A stretch of 64,000 bases of DNA, taken from Glandiceps talaboti. Its lineage: Eukaryota; Hemichordata; Enteropneusta; Spengelidae. A program made the position numbers and the translations under genes. A model generated the notes under the pieces. It saw only the letters and a program-made list of their open reading frames with translations. It was not told the origin of the DNA and ran no database searches. Below are positions 63,541 through 64,000 of this stretch, one piece after another. The stretch is taken from NCBI RefSeq assembly GCF_964340395.1, contig NC_135565.1:19004709-19068708 (forward strand), read 5' to 3'. Numbering within the stretch: position 1 is the stretch's first letter; each line of letters opens with the position of its first letter.

Positions 63541-64000
63541 GGGATGTATTGGTTTCAACTCTAGGCAGACATGCATTACAAAGACACAACACAACGGGTC
63601 CTTTGCCCACTCACATTGAAAAATGGTAAAATGTCATGTTACATGGGCGAAACACAATGGGCCGGATGAATCGGGGGTGGGTCACATTTTACAAACCTGA
63701 TCTTGGGGAGGGTCATATTTTGCACTACAATGTTTGGGGAGGGTCACATTTTAAAATCCGTAGTTTTGTGACCAAATTGAAGATTTAATGATTGTCAATT
63801 TGTTTTGTGTGTTTTGAGATCTAAAAGTGAGATGAGCACTCGACATTTATTTTTACGAGTACTTTACATGCTAAAATACAAAAAATAAAACTACACATAT
63901 CGTTAGAAAATACGTTTCACAAACATGTCGTTTAGCAAAATAGCAATAGTGAATGTGAGCATTTTGAATCGCCTTTAATAAAACGATGTCAGTGTACCAT

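Overview
This is nuclear DNA of an animal. It is AT-rich, with genes split by GT-AG introns and full of minisatellites, microsatellites and small foldback DNA transposons. Gene content (LARGE, PEX16, an NHL-propeller exon, a cytosolic sulfotransferase), a tRNA-Met close to the vertebrate one, GIY-YIG Penelope-like retroelements and tRNA-derived SINEs fit a marine invertebrate such as a cephalochordate, hemichordate or lophotrochozoan. The sequence alone does not settle which.

Layout: 1-3.4 kb is tandem repeats, including a degenerate array whose conserved core looks like an RFX X-box. 3.54-4.37 kb (+) is the last exon of an NHL-repeat (TRIM2/3/71-like) gene whose other exons are not visible. 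4.4-16.2 kb has no protein gene I can support. It holds a tRNA-Met(CAT) gene (8.1 kb, -), foldback elements, an AACAC-type satellite and long simple repeats. 16.26-29.20 kb (-) is a complete 18-coding-exon LARGE glycosyltransferase (740 aa, both DXD motifs). 29.2-42 kb is probably its 5' UTR intron plus a shared promoter region, with SINE, MITE and minisatellite insertions. 42.56-54.84 kb (+) is a complete 10-exon PEX16 (387 aa). Its seventh intron holds two Penelope-like copies in inverted orientation. 54.9-59.1 kb is intergenic with three transposon-like repeats. 59.15-60.07 kb (+) is an intronless cytosolic sulfotransferase (307 aa). 60.1-64 kb holds microsatellites, a possible LINE fragment and a foldback element.

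Two things stand out. First, LARGE and PEX16 lie head-to-head, as human LARGE2 and PEX16 do, which points to very old linkage. Second, at three splice junctions (LARGE exons 14 and 15, PEX16 exon 8) the edge of the exon, with its splice site, has been copied in tandem into the adjacent intron. This leaves rows of spare donor or acceptor sites. Transposon nesting is also readable: a TTAA-flanked MITE sits inside another repeat whose empty copy is elsewhere in the window, and a hAT-like MITE with a perfect 8-bp duplication sits at the end of another copy of that MITE.
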